This document shows, in pieces, positions 35,697 to 45,049 of a stretch of DNA of 64,000 nt. The DNA comes from Lachnospiraceae bacterium. Lineage in GTDB: Bacteria; Bacillota; Clostridia; Lachnospirales; Lachnospiraceae. The notes under the pieces are model-generated. The model saw nothing but the letters and a program-made list of their open reading frames with translations. It was not told the origin of the DNA and did no database searches. The translations under genes and the position numbers were made by a program. Each line of letters starts with the position of its first letter. Within the stretch, counting starts at the first letter, position 1. The stretch covers positions 1 through 64,000 of the forward strand of contig JAEFAR010000001.1 of assembly GCA_016287675.1 (NCBI GenBank), written 5' to 3'.

Positions 35697-38600
35697 ATGG
35701 TTAAGAGAATCTACTCAGAAAAAAAGCCTGCCTATGCGGTACGCGCAAAAGAACTTAAAAATGAGATCACCGAGTACCTCGGGATCGATACTGTCGAAAG
35801 CGTTCGTGTTCTTATCAGATACGACATTGAAAATCTCAGTGACGAGACCTACAAAAAGTCCCTCGGCACCGTGTTTTCCGAACCGCCCGTTGATTTCCTC
35901 TATGAGGGGGATTTCCCCAAGGCTTCCGATGAAGTATATTTTTCTGTTGAGTATCTTCCGGGACAGTTCGATCAGAGGGCTGACTCTGCCGTTCAGTGCG
36001 TAAAGCTTCTGTGCGAGAGCGAAGAGCCTGTTATTTTAAGTGCGACCACCTATGTCCTTAAGGGAAAGGTTACATCCGAAGAACTTGACAAGATCCGCAA
36101 GTACTGCATCAACCCCGTTGATTCCAGAACGGCTTCGGAAGAGCTTCCCGAGACATTACAGATAAACTACGAGACTCCTGCCGACATTAAGATCTTTGAC
36201 GGCTTCAGAGAGATTGCCGAAGAGGAGCTTAAGAAATTATATGACTCCCTGAATCTTGCAATGACATTCAGAGATTTCCTTTTCATCCGCGACTACTATA
36301 AGAACGAAGAAAAGAGAGATCCTTCCTTTACGGAGATACGTGTGTTCGACACCTACTGGTCGGACCACTGCCGCCATACCACCTTCCTTACGGAACTCAC
36401 AGAGGTTGAGTTTGAAGAGGGAAAGTACACAGCTCCCATCAAGGCTTCCTACGAGAAGTACTTAAAGGCACGTTCCGTACTCTATGCAGATCGTCCCGAC
36501 AAGTATGTTTCTCTTATGGATCTTGCAATTTTCGGTATGAAAGAGCTGAGAGCTGCCGGAAAGCTGGACGACATGGAGGTTTCCGATGAGATCAACGCCT
36601 GCTCTGTCATTGTACCCGTTGAAGTGGACGGTAAGACGGAGGAGTGGCTTGTGTTCTTTAAGAACGAGACTCACAACCATCCCACTGAGATCGAACCCTT
36701 CGGCGGTGCGGCTACATGCCTTGGAGGAGCTATCCGCGATCCTCTTTCGGGAAGAGGCTATGTTTACCAGGCAATGAGAGTAACAGGAGCTGCCGATCCC
36801 AGAAAGCCCATAGCGGAGACACTTCCCGGAAAGCTTCCCCAGAGGAAGATCGTTACGGGAGCTGCCAACGGTTACTCATCCTACGGTAACCAGATCGGTC
36901 TTGCAACAGGTCTTGTTGACGAGATCTATCATCCCAATTACGTTGCAAAACGTCTCGAGATCGGCGCTGTAATGGGCGCTGCCAAGAGAGAGAACGTTAT
37001 CAGAGAAAATTCCGAGCCCGGAGATGTCATCATCCTTATGGGCGGACGTACCGGACGTGACGGCTGCGGCGGAGCGACAGGTTCCTCCAAGGCTCATAAT
37101 GCCGATTCCATCAACACCTGCGGTGCGGAAGTACAGAAAGGTAATGCACCTACAGAAAGAAAGCTCCAGAGACTTTTCAGACGTCCCGAAGTTACAAAGC
37201 TTATCAAGAAGTGTAACGACTTCGGTGCAGGCGGCGTTTCCGTTGCCATCGGCGAACTTGCCGACGGACTCACAGTCGATCTGGATCTGGTTCCCAAGAA
37301 ATACGCGGGCCTTGACGGAACAGAACTTGCCATTTCCGAGTCTCAGGAAAGAATGGCTATCGTAGTTGATAAAAAGGATGCGGATAAGATGCTTGAATTC
37401 GCTGCTTCAGAGAACCTCGAAGCAGTCGTTGTCGCAAAGGTTACGGAAGAGAAGCGTCTTGTCCTTAAATGGAGAGGAAAGGACATCGTGAACATTTCAC
37501 GTGATTTCCTCAATACAAACGGAGCTCATCAGGAAGCAAAAGCTTTTGTTGAGATGCCGGAAGAAAAGAAGGAAGAAAAGGAAGAGAGCGATCTTAAGAA
37601 GAAGTGGCTCGACACCCTTTCGGACCTTAACGTATGCTCAAAGAAGGGACTTTCGGAGATGTTCGATTCATCCATCGGCGCATCCTCGACCCTTATGCCT
37701 TTCGGAGGAAAGTATCAGATGACACCCACTCAGACCATGGTGGCAAAGCTTCCCGTACTTCGCGGAAAGTGCGACACCGTGACAATGATGAGCTATGGCT
37801 TTGATCCTTACCTCTCAAGTCGAAGCCCTTACCATGGCGCTTCCTATGCTGTTATCTCCTCTGTCGCAAAAATTGTGGCAGCCGGCGGTGATTTGACCTC
37901 TATCCGTTTTACATTTCAAGAATTTTTTGAAAGACTCCGTGACGACAAAAAGCGCTGGGGTAAGCCGCTGGCAGCGCTTCTCGGAGCTTACGAAGCACAG
38001 ATCCGTCTGGGACTGGCCTCCATCGGAGGAAAGGACTCCATGTCCGGAAGCTTCAATGAGATCGACGTTCCTCCCACACTGGTTTCTTTTGCTGTGGACG
38101 TTGCAAAGCATCAGGACATTATCTCGGATGAGTTTAAGGAAGCGGGAAATCTCATTGTCAGATTCCCCATGAAGAGAGATGAGTACGATCTTCCCGATTA
38201 CGAAGATTTTATCGGGCAGATGAACACCTTCACTGCTCTTGCGGGAAAGGGCTACATTAAGTCAGCCTTCGCCGTATGCGGTCACGGTATTGCGGAAGCG
38301 GTTGGAAAGATGGGCTTCGGTAATCACCTGGGAGCTGAGATCTTTGACAGTGTGAGCTACAGAGACATGTTTGACGAGGGTTACGGTGACATTATCGCCG
38401 AGATCTCCGAACAGGATCTTGAGATCATTAAGGCAGGCAAGGCGATCTGTGAGATAGTAGGTAAGGTGACCGAAAGCGGTTTCGCTTACAAGACTGCAAA
38501 GCTCACCGAAGAGGAAGCTTTAAATGCCTGGACAGCGCCTCTTGAGAGCGTCTTCCCCACAGCCACGGCAAAGAAGGAAAAAACAGACGCTTCAAAAGCA

Positions 38601-39452
38601 GTCATTCCTTTATATGAAAACAAGCACATCCTTACATCACAGTTTAAGACTGCGAAACCTACAGTGTTCATCCCCGTATTCCCCGGTACAAACTGCGAAT
38701 ACGACACATTAAGGGCATTTGAGAGAGCCGGCGCAAAGGTCAACACCTGTGTTTTCAAGAACAGAAACGAGCAGGATATCATTGATTCCGTTGAAGCTTA
38801 CGTAAAGGGCATAAAGGAAGCGCAGATCCTCATGTTCCCCGGCGGCTTCTCAGCAGGTGATGAGCCTGACGGATCCGGTAAGTTCATTGCCACTGCCTTC
38901 AGAAATGAAAAGCTCAAGGCAGCCGTAAACGATCTTATCAAGCAGCGTGACGGTCTGGTGCTCGGTATCTGTAACGGCTTCCAGGCTATCATAAAGCTGG
39001 GACTCGTTCCTTACGGTGAGATCTGCGAGATCGATCCCGATTCGCCCACCCTCACAAGAAACTCTATCGGACGCCACATTTCCAAGTCCGTTTACACAAA
39101 GGTAGTTTCCAACAAGTCCCCCTGGCTTGCAAAGGCAGAACTGGGAGGCGTTTACTCCATACCCGCATCCCATGGCGAAGGTCGTTTCGTTGCAAACGAT
39201 GAATGGCTTAAGAAGCTGATCGCAAACGGTCAGGTGGCAACACAGTATGTTGATGTGAACGGTGATCCTTCATTTGACGAGGATTTTAACCCCAATCTGA
39301 GCTACATGGCTATCGAGGGTATTACCGACGCCACAGGACGTATCCTGGGCAAAATGGCCCATTCCGAGCGTATCGGAGAGGGCGTCGCAAAGAACATCTA
39401 CGGCCCTCAGGATCAGAAGATCTTTGAAGCAGGTGTTGAGTACTTCAAATAA
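35697..39452 (+). CDS. purL: Phosphoribosylformylglycinamidine synthase, single-chain
   Basis: Fourth step of purine synthesis: FGAR plus glutamine and ATP to FGAM. 1251 aa, the fused form with synthase and glutaminase in one chain. Seen: DTYWSDHCRHTTF near residue 220, FKNETHNHPTEIEPFGGAATCLGG near 320, a second half with GGKDSMSGSF, and a C-terminal class I glutaminase domain (~residues 980-1250) with the Cys nucleophile in VLGICNGFQ and a late His-Glu pair (SHGEGRF). I chose ATG 35697 because family homology starts at VKRIYSEKK and CACGAGG precedes it; the in-frame ATG at 35556 lies inside the inverted-repeat element. Other pur genes are not adjacent. Confidence 0.95.
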   Translation: MVKRIYSEKKPAYAVRAKELKNEITEYLGIDTVESVRVLIRYDIENLSDETYKKSLGTVFSEPPVDFLYEGDFPKASDEVYFSVEYLPGQFDQRADSAVQCVKLLCESEEPVILSATTYVLKGKVTSEELDKIRKYCINPVDSRTASEELPETLQINYETPADIKIFDGFREIAEEELKKLYDSLNLAMTFRDFLFIRDYYKNEEKRDPSFTEIRVFDTYWSDHCRHTTFLTELTEVEFEEGKYTAPIKASYEKYLKARSVLYADRPDKYVSLMDLAIFGMKELRAAGKLDDMEVSDEINACSVIVPVEVDGKTEEWLVFFKNETHNHPTEIEPFGGAATCLGGAIRDPLSGRGYVYQAMRVTGAADPRKPIAETLPGKLPQRKIVTGAANGYSSYGNQIGLATGLVDEIYHPNYVAKRLEIGAVMGAAKRENVIRENSEPGDVIILMGGRTGRDGCGGATGSSKAHNADSINTCGAEVQKGNAPTERKLQRLFRRPEVTKLIKKCNDFGAGGVSVAIGELADGLTVDLDLVPKKYAGLDGTELAISESQERMAIVVDKKDADKMLEFAASENLEAVVVAKVTEEKRLVLKWRGKDIVNISRDFLNTNGAHQEAKAFVEMPEEKKEEKEESDLKKKWLDTLSDLNVCSKKGLSEMFDSSIGASSTLMPFGGKYQMTPTQTMVAKLPVLRGKCDTVTMMSYGFDPYLSSRSPYHGASYAVISSVAKIVAAGGDLTSIRFTFQEFFERLRDDKKRWGKPLAALLGAYEAQIRLGLASIGGKDSMSGSFNEIDVPPTLVSFAVDVAKHQDIISDEFKEAGNLIVRFPMKRDEYDLPDYEDFIGQMNTFTALAGKGYIKSAFAVCGHGIAEAVGKMGFGNHLGAEIFDSVSYRDMFDEGYGDIIAEISEQDLEIIKAGKAICEIVGKVTESGFAYKTAKLTEEEALNAWTAPLESVFPTATAKKEKTDASKAVIPLYENKHILTSQFKTAKPTVFIPVFPGTNCEYDTLRAFERAGAKVNTCVFKNRNEQDIIDSVEAYVKGIKEAQILMFPGGFSAGDEPDGSGKFIATAFRNEKLKAAVNDLIKQRDGLVLGICNGFQAIIKLGLVPYGEICEIDPDSPTLTRNSIGRHISKSVYTKVVSNKSPWLAKAELGGVYSIPASHGEGRFVANDEWLKKLIANGQVATQYVDVNGDPSFDEDFNPNLSYMAIEGITDATGRILGKMAHSERIGEGVAKNIYGPQDQKIFEAGVEYFK

Positions 39453-39474
39453 AAAAGAGACACTTAAGTGTCTC
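39451..39474 (-). terminator. Terminator of yigZ
   Basis: Perfect 18-bp palindrome GAGACACTTAAGTGTCTC (39457-39474), followed on the minus strand by six T's. It overlaps the yigZ stop codon and lies 5 bp after the purL stop, which it may also serve weakly. Confidence 0.75.
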
Positions 39475-40093
39475 AATGGTAGAGCATTATATCACCGAGG
39501 TTCATGGTCGCTTTGGCGGCTGTGGCCTCGGTGATCTTGTTCTGTACGGATCTTAAAAGCGCTTCCGGTACGCAGACCGTGATCTCCACGTTATCTGTAT
39601 AGGAGATGTCGGAGGGAGTAAGGTCTTCCTGAGCAAGGATGTACTGGATCTTTCCGAGACCGACGTAATCTGTGGCTACCGTCAGCAGCCTCCCCACCTT
39701 ATTTGTGATGATCTCGGCGTTTTCAACGGCAAGTCGCGCCGAGTCTGTATATGCCCGGACGAGTCCGCCGGTTCCCAGTAGCGTTCCGCCAAAGTAGCGG
39801 GTCACTACGCAGCAGACATTTTTAAGTTCCGCCCCCCGAAGGACTGAGAGGATGGGCTGTCCGGCTGTTTTTTGAGGTTCTCCGTCGTCGCTGGCACGTT
39901 CCAGTTCACCTTTTTCACCGATAATGTAGGCCCAGCAGTTGTGGCGGGCGTCGTAATGCTTTTTTCTGATGCTTTCGATGAAGGCGAGGGCTTCTTCTTC
40001 GGTTTCTGCGTGTACCGCCACTGCAATAAAGCGTGAACGTTTTTCTTCCACTTCTCCGCATCCCTGCTTTAAAATTGTCTTGTGTTCTGTCAT
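39473..40093 (-). CDS. YigZ/IMPACT family protein
   Basis: 206-aa cytoplasmic protein with the N-terminal UPF0029 domain (KKHYDARHNCWAYIIG, SDDGEPQKTAGQPIL, RYFGGTLLGTGGLVRAY) and a C-terminal DUF1949 ferredoxin-like domain (~140-206). The eukaryotic relative IMPACT modulates Gcn2 signalling; the bacterial role is unknown. Single gene convergent with purL. Confidence 0.9.
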   Translation of the reverse strand: MTEHKTILKQGCGEVEEKRSRFIAVAVHAETEEEALAFIESIRKKHYDARHNCWAYIIGEKGELERASDDGEPQKTAGQPILSVLRGAELKNVCCVVTRYFGGTLLGTGGLVRAYTDSARLAVENAEIITNKVGRLLTVATDYVGLGKIQYILAQEDLTPSDISYTDNVEITVCVPEALLRSVQNKITEATAAKATMNLGDIMLYH

Positions 40094-40234
40094 ATTTTTC
40101 CTGTTTTCAAAGAAATTTCAGTATGCTATACTGTTACCGATATTGATTTTACCATATCTTTTGTGGCTTGTGAACTGCAATAAAGACGAAGGTCCGTAAA
40201 GGAGCATTCGGCTGTATGATAAGGGAGGATATCA

Positions 40235-41974
40235 ATGGGTGAAGAGAAGGAGCCTGTGAACGGGACCGAAGAGGAAGAAAAGACGGAGAAGAGAAAAAAT
40301 ACAAAGAAGGTGCTGGGGATCGTCGGCCTTTTTGCGGCTGCGGTTGCCGTAGCCTATGCAGCATTTGTCCTTACCGATTGGCTTAAGGAAAAGCGTGGAA
40401 GCGATACTGCTCAAAGAGATGAGGTCGTGATCGAGAAGGAACCCCTTTTACCTGTCGGAGAAAAGAGATGCAAGAATGCCTCGGAGTTAGTGGCTGCACT
40501 GAATTCCCTGGATAATGTCAGAGCAGTTGTGTCCGAAGGGAGCGACGGCGAGTACATCACGGTGGTGTACGAGGAGTATTCCATCTCCTATCTGAATGAG
40601 TACGTCTGGAACAGAGACGGGACATACGGTAAAGTGATCGTAAGCAACGGCACGACCAATGCTTCCTTTGACTGGAACTACGTGCTTCAGGCTGACAAGG
40701 CCGGTGAACTGATCCCGGTTTTGGGCGATTACCTTAAGAACGGCCGTACCCAGCTGGCTTTTGCTCTGACGGATGAGATAGCGGAAAGCGAAAACACACT
40801 GCATGTGATCTCCGGCATGGACCTTATGGAATACTACGTCATCAACCCCATAAAGAGCATCAGGAAGGCAGCAAAGATCGATTCCTTCTTGGATGCGGGA
40901 TTTGCAAGCGTGTGCAACGTAGTGGCGAATGACAGGACCTATTGCTTTAAAGTGAAGCACATGTCCGAAAATGAGGCATTTAAGACCTTTGGGCTGGATC
41001 TTTTAAACAACTGCCATTATGAGATCGGAAAGAACAAACTCAGTATCAGCAGCATGGTGGAACTGACGGGAGCGGGCTGGATCGGAGAGATCAGATCGAA
41101 CATCACCCCCACATCCAAAAATCTGCTGACAGCAGAGGATCTGCAGTTCTACATGTATGTTGACAGCTCCTTTGCAGACATTGATTACGTGGGCATAGTA
41201 AGACCTGTCGATCTTGAGACTGCGCTTTTACCGAGAGTGAGGGCGACCGGAGCCGGCGGTGAGAAAGTGCTGACCACACTGGACAGCAAAATACCTTTGA
41301 GCACAGTCGAAAACGAAAACATAAAGGTCGATGAAAAGGGCTACAAGTACTACGAAGAGGACGGCAAAAAAGTCTCTCGGCTGGGCATAGATGTTTCCAA
41401 GTGGAACAACAATATCGACTGGAAAAAAGTAAAAGACGCAGGTGTTGAGTTTGCCATAATAAGACTCGGAAACAGGACCACAGGCGCGGGGCAGATCAAC
41501 ATCGATCCCTTCTTCAGGGATAACATGACAGGAGCCATCGAGGCCGGGATCAAAGTGGGTGTTTACTTCTACACTCAGGCCGTTACGGTTGAAGAAGCTA
41601 TTGAAGAGGCAGATTTTTGCATAGAGAATCTCAAGGATTTCGAAGTGACCTATCCCGTTGTTTTTGACACCGAGAGATACGACGGATCCGGCAGGGCAGA
41701 CAAGATGGCAAATTCCGTCAGAACGGAAATAGCAAGAGCATTCCTTGAGAGAGTGAAGAGCGCGGGTTACACACCTTCGATCTACATGAGCACCAACTGG
41801 AGCCTTTTAAACATCAATCTCCGGGATCTCACGGATTACGATCTCTGGTACGCCTACTACGGAGAAGAACTTTACTACCCCTACAGGTTCACTATCTGGC
41901 AGTATGCCAGCGACGGAAGCGTTCCGGGAGTGTCCGGGGATGTGGATGTAAACATCTCCTTTAAAGATTATTAG
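40235..41974 (+). CDS. Membrane-anchored GH25 lysozyme-like protein
   Basis: 579 aa. A short acidic cytoplasmic tail (GEEKEPVNGTEEEE), one membrane helix (~residues 30-52), a ~310-residue extracellular region of unknown fold, and a C-terminal GH25 domain (~380-579) starting at RLGIDVSKWNNNIDW. The GH25 catalytic DxE is visible in YPVVFDTERYDG, and the barrel ends in IWQYASDGSVPGVSGDVDVNI. GH25 enzymes cleave beta-1,4 links in peptidoglycan, so a cell-wall remodelling role is likely. Type II anchoring keeps it at the cell's own wall. GGGAGGAT precedes the start. Confidence 0.9.
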   Translation: MGEEKEPVNGTEEEEKTEKRKNTKKVLGIVGLFAAAVAVAYAAFVLTDWLKEKRGSDTAQRDEVVIEKEPLLPVGEKRCKNASELVAALNSLDNVRAVVSEGSDGEYITVVYEEYSISYLNEYVWNRDGTYGKVIVSNGTTNASFDWNYVLQADKAGELIPVLGDYLKNGRTQLAFALTDEIAESENTLHVISGMDLMEYYVINPIKSIRKAAKIDSFLDAGFASVCNVVANDRTYCFKVKHMSENEAFKTFGLDLLNNCHYEIGKNKLSISSMVELTGAGWIGEIRSNITPTSKNLLTAEDLQFYMYVDSSFADIDYVGIVRPVDLETALLPRVRATGAGGEKVLTTLDSKIPLSTVENENIKVDEKGYKYYEEDGKKVSRLGIDVSKWNNNIDWKKVKDAGVEFAIIRLGNRTTGAGQINIDPFFRDNMTGAIEAGIKVGVYFYTQAVTVEEAIEEADFCIENLKDFEVTYPVVFDTERYDGSGRADKMANSVRTEIARAFLERVKSAGYTPSIYMSTNWSLLNINLRDLTDYDLWYAYYGEELYYPYRFTIWQYASDGSVPGVSGDVDVNISFKDY

Positions 41975-42004
41975 AATGATTCGCAATCCGCTTCGCAACT
42001 AATG

Positions 42005-42048
42005 ATAACGGGGAGGACCGCCACGAAGTGGGGGAGGGACCCCGTTAT
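42005..42048. repeat. Inverted repeat downstream of the GH25 gene
   Basis: ATAACGGGG/CCCCGTTAT arms enclosing a purine-rich loop with a CCAC-GAA-GTGG mini-hairpin. No T run. It may be a REP-like element or a weak terminator. Confidence 0.4.
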
Positions 42049-42099
42049 ATGCTCATGTGGGTGAAAAAGCAAAAAGTTTGGAAAGCATGAAAATAATGC

Positions 42100-42128
42100 T
42101 TGCATTTTGTTTTGGATAGTAGTATAAT
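42100..42128 (+). promoter_or_regulatory. Promoter of tRNA-Gln
   Basis: TTGCAT, 17-bp spacer, TATAAT, ending 40 bp before the tRNA. Confidence 0.75.
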
Positions 42129-42168
42129 GCAACCCGTGCCTTGGAAAAAGAGGCACGGGAAAACAAAT

Positions 42169-42241
42169 AGGGCTATCGCCAAACGGTAAGGCAACGGACT
42201 CTGACTCCGTCATTTTCAAGGTTCGAATCCTTGTAGCCCTG
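42169..42241 (+). tRNA. tRNA-Gln (CTG anticodon)
   Basis: Perfect 7-bp acceptor AGGGCTA/TAGCCCT, D stem GCC/GGC, anticodon stem ACGGA/TCCGT with loop CTCTGAC, T arm CAAGG-TTCGAAT-CCTTG, discriminator G. CCA is not encoded. It has its own promoter and terminator. Confidence 0.93.
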
Positions 42242-42245
42242 CGCA

Positions 42246-42274
42246 GAGCATCTCCATTGCGGGATGCTTTTTTG
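42246..42274 (+). terminator. Terminator after tRNA-Gln
   Basis: GCATC/GATGC stem extended by a G-T and a C-G pair, followed by six T's. Confidence 0.7.
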
Positions 42275-42326
42275 ATTTTATGCAATGTTGCAAAAGGGGT
42301 TCACTCTTCCGGTATTTGAGTCAATA

Positions 42327-42356
42327 GGTGAGTCAAGGTGAGTCAAGGTGAGTCAA
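42327..42356 (+). repeat. Three tandem copies of a 10-bp unit
   Basis: GGTGAGTCAA three times in a row, the third copy running into the left arm of the large palindrome. A GAGTCAAT just before is a partial fourth copy. Confidence 0.9.
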
Positions 42357-42418
42357 TGGGGACGTTTCATTTTGACTCACCGAGGGCGAGTCAAAATGAA
42401 ACGTCCCCATTGACTCAC
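42348..42418. repeat. Perfect 31-bp inverted repeat
   Basis: Arms 42348-42378 and 42388-42418 are exact reverse complements around a 9-nt loop (ACCGAGGGC). Each arm contains GGGGACGTTTCATTTTGAC. Eight T's follow on the plus strand, so it could also terminate transcription. It resembles REP-like palindromes of the GGGGAC type seen in many clostridia; that comparison is from memory. Confidence 0.9.
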
Positions 42419-42439
42419 TTTTTTTTGTTGTTGTATAAT
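42410..42439 (+). promoter_or_regulatory. Nitroreductase promoter built on the palindrome arm
   Basis: TTGACT, 18-bp spacer, TATAAT. The -35 box lies inside the right arm of the inverted repeat; the spacer is largely its T run. Confidence 0.6.
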
Positions 42440-42472
42440 AATGGAAATTAAAGTGCTAAAGCGAGGTTAAAA

Positions 42473-43048
42473 ATGTTAAAAGATCTGGTTTTGAAAAACA
42501 GGAGCTACAGGGGATTTGATGAAAAATTCAAGGTTTCCGCGGAGATCCTTAAGGACCTTGTGGACGTTGCAAGACTTACGGCATCGGGAGCCAATGCACA
42601 GCCTCTTAAGTATCTTTTGATAGCGGATGAGGAAGGCGTAGGGAAGATGAACTCTTTAACGCGATGGGGAAAGATGCTTAAGGATGTGACTTTGCCTCAT
42701 CCGGGTCAGTTTCCCACGGCCTACATTTTGATCGTTGTCGATACGGGGATCTGTAAGGATCCCAATAAGGCGGACACGGATGTGGGGATCGCTGCACAGA
42801 CGATTCTTTTGACGGCGGTTGAAAAAGAGCTTGGCGGATGCATGATCGGCAATTTTGACAAAGAGCTTGCAGCCAAAACCTTTTTGAATAAAGCCGAGTA
42901 TGTGCCTGTTTTGGCAATTGCGATAGGAAAGCCTGTTGAGACGATAAAGCTGGTGGAAGTCGGAGAAGACGGCAGTACAAAGTACTATCGTGACGAAACG
43001 GATACACATTATGTTCCCAAAAGAAAGCTTGAGGACATTTTGATCTGA
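42473..43048 (+). CDS. Nitroreductase family flavoprotein
   Basis: 191-aa FMN-dependent oxidoreductase of the nitroreductase fold. RSYRGFD near residue 10 (FMN phosphate-binding Arg), ASGANAQPLKYLLI near 37, and GIAAQTILLTAVEKELGGCMIGNF near 100-125. The physiological substrate cannot be read from sequence. Single-gene unit. Confidence 0.87.
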   Translation: MLKDLVLKNRSYRGFDEKFKVSAEILKDLVDVARLTASGANAQPLKYLLIADEEGVGKMNSLTRWGKMLKDVTLPHPGQFPTAYILIVVDTGICKDPNKADTDVGIAAQTILLTAVEKELGGCMIGNFDKELAAKTFLNKAEYVPVLAIAIGKPVETIKLVEVGEDGSTKYYRDETDTHYVPKRKLEDILI

Positions 43049-43106
43049 CCTGCCTGCGATAATCCGAGAAGTGAGAGGTTGGATCCGAAAAAGGGGTTAG
43101 GAGTTA

Positions 43107-44951
43107 ATGAACAATGAATTCTATAAACCGGAAATGATCTTATGCCAGATAGAGAGCATACGCATTTCGGAAAACATTCCGATGCATCGGATGACTTACG
43201 GCCTGTGCGACAGATCATTACCGGGAAAAGTATTGAACGGGCAGAATCGAAAACTGGATAAGCTTCTTATAGATGCTTTTTACCAGCGATTGGGAAGAAA
43301 CCTAAGAAATTTCGAGGCTCTTTTGGATGCTGATGAATACACTTATTATGAAGCACGGGAAGCGTTCAGGGATGCTTTTTCCAAAAATGACATCGAAGAA
43401 GCAAAAACTGCCGCAAAAAAGTATGCCTCCATGGACATCTGCAGCAGGAGCCATCTGCATCGTCAGATGGCGGAAATGTTTGACGTCAGCCTTATGATAA
43501 AGGAAAAGGAGGATCCCGAGTGCATACTCAAAAAGGCGAAGGATGCTTTGGAATTGACTGTTCCGGGATTCACACTTGAAAAACTGAAGGAATACTATTA
43601 CACGGAGACGGAACTGATACTTTTGGACATTATCCTGAAAGCGAGCCGCAAGCTTTTCGGCGATGCGTATGTTTATCCTTTTTACGATGATGTCTGTGAA
43701 TTGTACGGGGCTGCGAGATATGCCCAGAACGAACAGGTGCACCGCTTTGCACCGATGATCTATGCAGCTGCGCTTTTAAAGCTTAAGAGGGGGGATCTCT
43801 CCGAGGCTGCGGCACTTTCCGACCGTATGGTAAGAAATCTGGTGAATGACAATAAGATCAGGTATCTTGCGGAATTCCTCGAGATCAAAAGTAAAGCCGA
43901 AGGAGGGACCGTGGACGAACGATTTGCTTGTGTGATCAAAGAGGCGGTCATGAAGTATCACCCCGAATGGTCTCCCGATGAAGACATACAGATCTACTGG
44001 GAATACATGATCATTCCGGTCGGGAAGATCGTTAAGCAGAGACGACAGATGCTCGGGCTTTCTCAGGAGGATCTCACCAACTATAACGGAGAGACGATCT
44101 GCAGCATCGATACCGTGTACAGGCTTGAAAGAGGGCGACACACCATAAACTGGGAGGTTGAGAAAAAGATACTGAGTAAGCTTCGCCTGATGCCGGAGCG
44201 TTTCCACAGAGAATTCATGACGGACGATTATGATGATATAAAGGTCCTTAAGGAAGTGATCAATGCTCAGGCTACAGGTGATCTCGAAAAAATCAAAAAA
44301 GGCATAGAAGAGCTGGACAGGCGACATCAGGAGACTTATTTGCCGCATAACGAGCAGTACATCTCATTTTTAAAACAAAAGATGATGGGAATCCCGGGAA
44401 ATAACGGTGCAGACTCTGTGAACGAGTACAAAAGAACACTTTCCGTGACTATGCCGGGAAATCCAAAGGAAAACGGAGAGCTCGATGACTGCTATCCTTT
44501 CAACACCGAATCGATGATCCTGATGCTGATCGCGAGCGAGCTTTTCAAAAAAGGCGAAAAAGAAAAAGGTTTTGTTCTTTGCAAAAACCTTTTGGACAAT
44601 TATGAAAAGCAGGGAAACTACAGCAATACATTTTATAATTGTGTTACCAACATCGAGAGGCTGGTGGCGAGTGAGCTGGGAAATGTTTCCCGCTTTGAGG
44701 AGTCTGACAGGATAGCGAAAGAGAGCCTGATCAAATGCTTTCGTCATAACAAGCTCGATCAGTGGAGCAGCAACATTTATTGCCTGGCGTGGAACAACGG
44801 TGCCGACCCCGGTAAAAAGAAAGACAAGCAGACGGAATTGAGAGCTTCGTATGTTTTATCAAAACTGCAGAAAAAGAAAAGAACCGAACAATGTGCGGTG
44901 AATCAATGCAATCTTTATTACAGCGGCGGGATCCTTGACGACCTGATGTAA
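43107..44951 (+). CDS. Large regulator with two HTH_XRE-like domains and helical repeats (possible peptide receptor)
   Basis: 614-aa cytoplasmic protein, no membrane segment. An N-terminal HTH_XRE-like region (residues ~12-65: ENIPMHRMTYGLCDRSLPGK, then VLNGQNRKLDKLLIDAF) follows the pattern SQEELAxGICxxSxLSxIENG in degenerate form. Residues ~70-290 are helical, TPR-like. A second, better HTH_XRE lies at ~303-360 (KQRRQMLGLSQEDLTNYNG, DTVYRLERGRHTINWEVEKK). The remaining 250 residues are again helical (ESMILMLIASELFKKGEKEKGFVLCKNLLDNY). HTH plus TPR-like repeats is the layout of RRNPP peptide receptors (PlcR, Rgg, NprR), and a tiny secreted-peptide gene faces it. Function inferred. Confidence 0.75.
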   Translation: MNNEFYKPEMILCQIESIRISENIPMHRMTYGLCDRSLPGKVLNGQNRKLDKLLIDAFYQRLGRNLRNFEALLDADEYTYYEAREAFRDAFSKNDIEEAKTAAKKYASMDICSRSHLHRQMAEMFDVSLMIKEKEDPECILKKAKDALELTVPGFTLEKLKEYYYTETELILLDIILKASRKLFGDAYVYPFYDDVCELYGAARYAQNEQVHRFAPMIYAAALLKLKRGDLSEAAALSDRMVRNLVNDNKIRYLAEFLEIKSKAEGGTVDERFACVIKEAVMKYHPEWSPDEDIQIYWEYMIIPVGKIVKQRRQMLGLSQEDLTNYNGETICSIDTVYRLERGRHTINWEVEKKILSKLRLMPERFHREFMTDDYDDIKVLKEVINAQATGDLEKIKKGIEELDRRHQETYLPHNEQYISFLKQKMMGIPGNNGADSVNEYKRTLSVTMPGNPKENGELDDCYPFNTESMILMLIASELFKKGEKEKGFVLCKNLLDNYEKQGNYSNTFYNCVTNIERLVASELGNVSRFEESDRIAKESLIKCFRHNKLDQWSSNIYCLAWNNGADPGKKKDKQTELRASYVLSKLQKKKRTEQCAVNQCNLYYSGGILDDLM

Positions 44952-45002
44952 TAAAATGCAGGTACAAACATGCCCCACACTAAAGCAATGTCTGTACCTG
45001 CA
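44950..45002 (-). terminator. Hairpin between regulator and peptide gene
   Basis: 15-bp stem with one mismatch (44957-44971 with 44988-45002; arms begin TGCAGGTACA), followed on the minus strand by TTTTATTA. It fits as terminator of the peptide gene; on the plus strand it lacks a T run. Confidence 0.65.
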
Positions 45003-45049
45003 CGGAAGTTAGGAATAACTTTTAGGCATTTTAAACGGATGAAGGGTGG

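Noticed and set aside
42327-42418. CRISPR array
   Set aside because: Only 10-bp units directly abutting, with no spacers and no cas genes.
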